Source of the DNA: a virus
Reading direction: 5' to 3' (one strand)
DNA: 45,322 nucleotides
IMG/VR virus record: IMGVR_UViG_3300049893_001592
Location: 1 to 45,322 of that record
The position numbers were made by a program, and so were the translations under genes. The notes below the pieces were generated by a model, which was given only the letters and a program-made list of their open reading frames with translations, was not told the DNA's origin and made no database searches. Positions 45,318 to 45,322 of the stretch are shown here, piece after piece; positions within the stretch are counted from its first letter, which is position 1, and every line of letters starts with the position of its first letter.

Positions 45318-45322
45318 CTTAC

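Noticed and set aside
45230-45322. Three reading frames open to the right edge (two leftward ending at 45226 and 45230, one rightward from 45243)
   Set aside because: About 30 codons each, no ribosome binding site, and all three open together, which is expected by chance.
1-45322. CRISPR array, integrase, transposase, insertion sequence
   Set aside because: No regularly spaced repeats, no recombinase catalytic pattern and no terminal inverted repeats with a transposase were seen.

Overview
This window is most of the genome of a tailed double-stranded DNA phage, probably short-tailed (podovirus-like) and probably assembled from an environmental sample. The evidence is a complete virion block (large terminase, portal, scaffold, major capsid protein, tail adaptor, a nozzle-like protein, five large Gln/Ala-rich or Gly-rich internal virion proteins, a repeat-bearing tail fibre), no tape-measure or sheath gene, and a phage replication module. 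No integrase or repressor was recognised, so a lytic life style is the simpler reading. Host promoters of the sigma-70 type (TTGACA, 17 nt, TAnnnT) show that the host is a bacterium; the host itself cannot be named.

Layout. (1) 1-10191, rightward: the 3' end of a family A DNA polymerase gene, then a tightly packed ladder of small genes, many joined by 4-nt ATGA stop/start overlaps. These include an HNH/AP2 homing endonuclease and a tandem family of four small paralogues. A replication and metabolism group follows: an archaeo-eukaryotic-type primase with a PriCT-like C-terminus, a RuvC-like resolvase, an XPD/DinG-like helicase with four iron-sulfur-type cysteines, a metallophosphoesterase, a MazG-like pyrophosphohydrolase and zinc-ribbon proteins. 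An intrinsic terminator ends this arm near 10107-10138. (2) 42118 down to 10031, leftward: the virion and lysis genes in one long array, with intrinsic terminators after the capsid gene (29418-29450) and at 38230-38249. (3) 42119-42863: a 745-base region without genes but dense in signals. It holds three good and one weak promoter, a tRNA-like element, two large nested stem-loops, and an interlocked pair of inverted repeats that could form a pseudoknot, lying between two face-to-face promoters. (4) 44262 down to 42864, leftward: a control operon with a strong promoter, a small membrane protein, a possible winged-helix protein, a phage sigma factor and a terminase-small-like DNA-binding protein. 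(5) 44632-45322, rightward: a 24-residue membrane peptide, an unknown cysteine-containing protein and several inverted and direct repeats at the right edge.

How it may work together (inference): host sigma-70 polymerase reads the promoters at 44279-44307 and in the 42.6-42.8 kb region; the phage sigma factor then redirects polymerase to later genes. The primase, helicase, resolvase and family A polymerase form the replication machinery. The most unusual part is the 42.2-42.8 kb non-coding control region.
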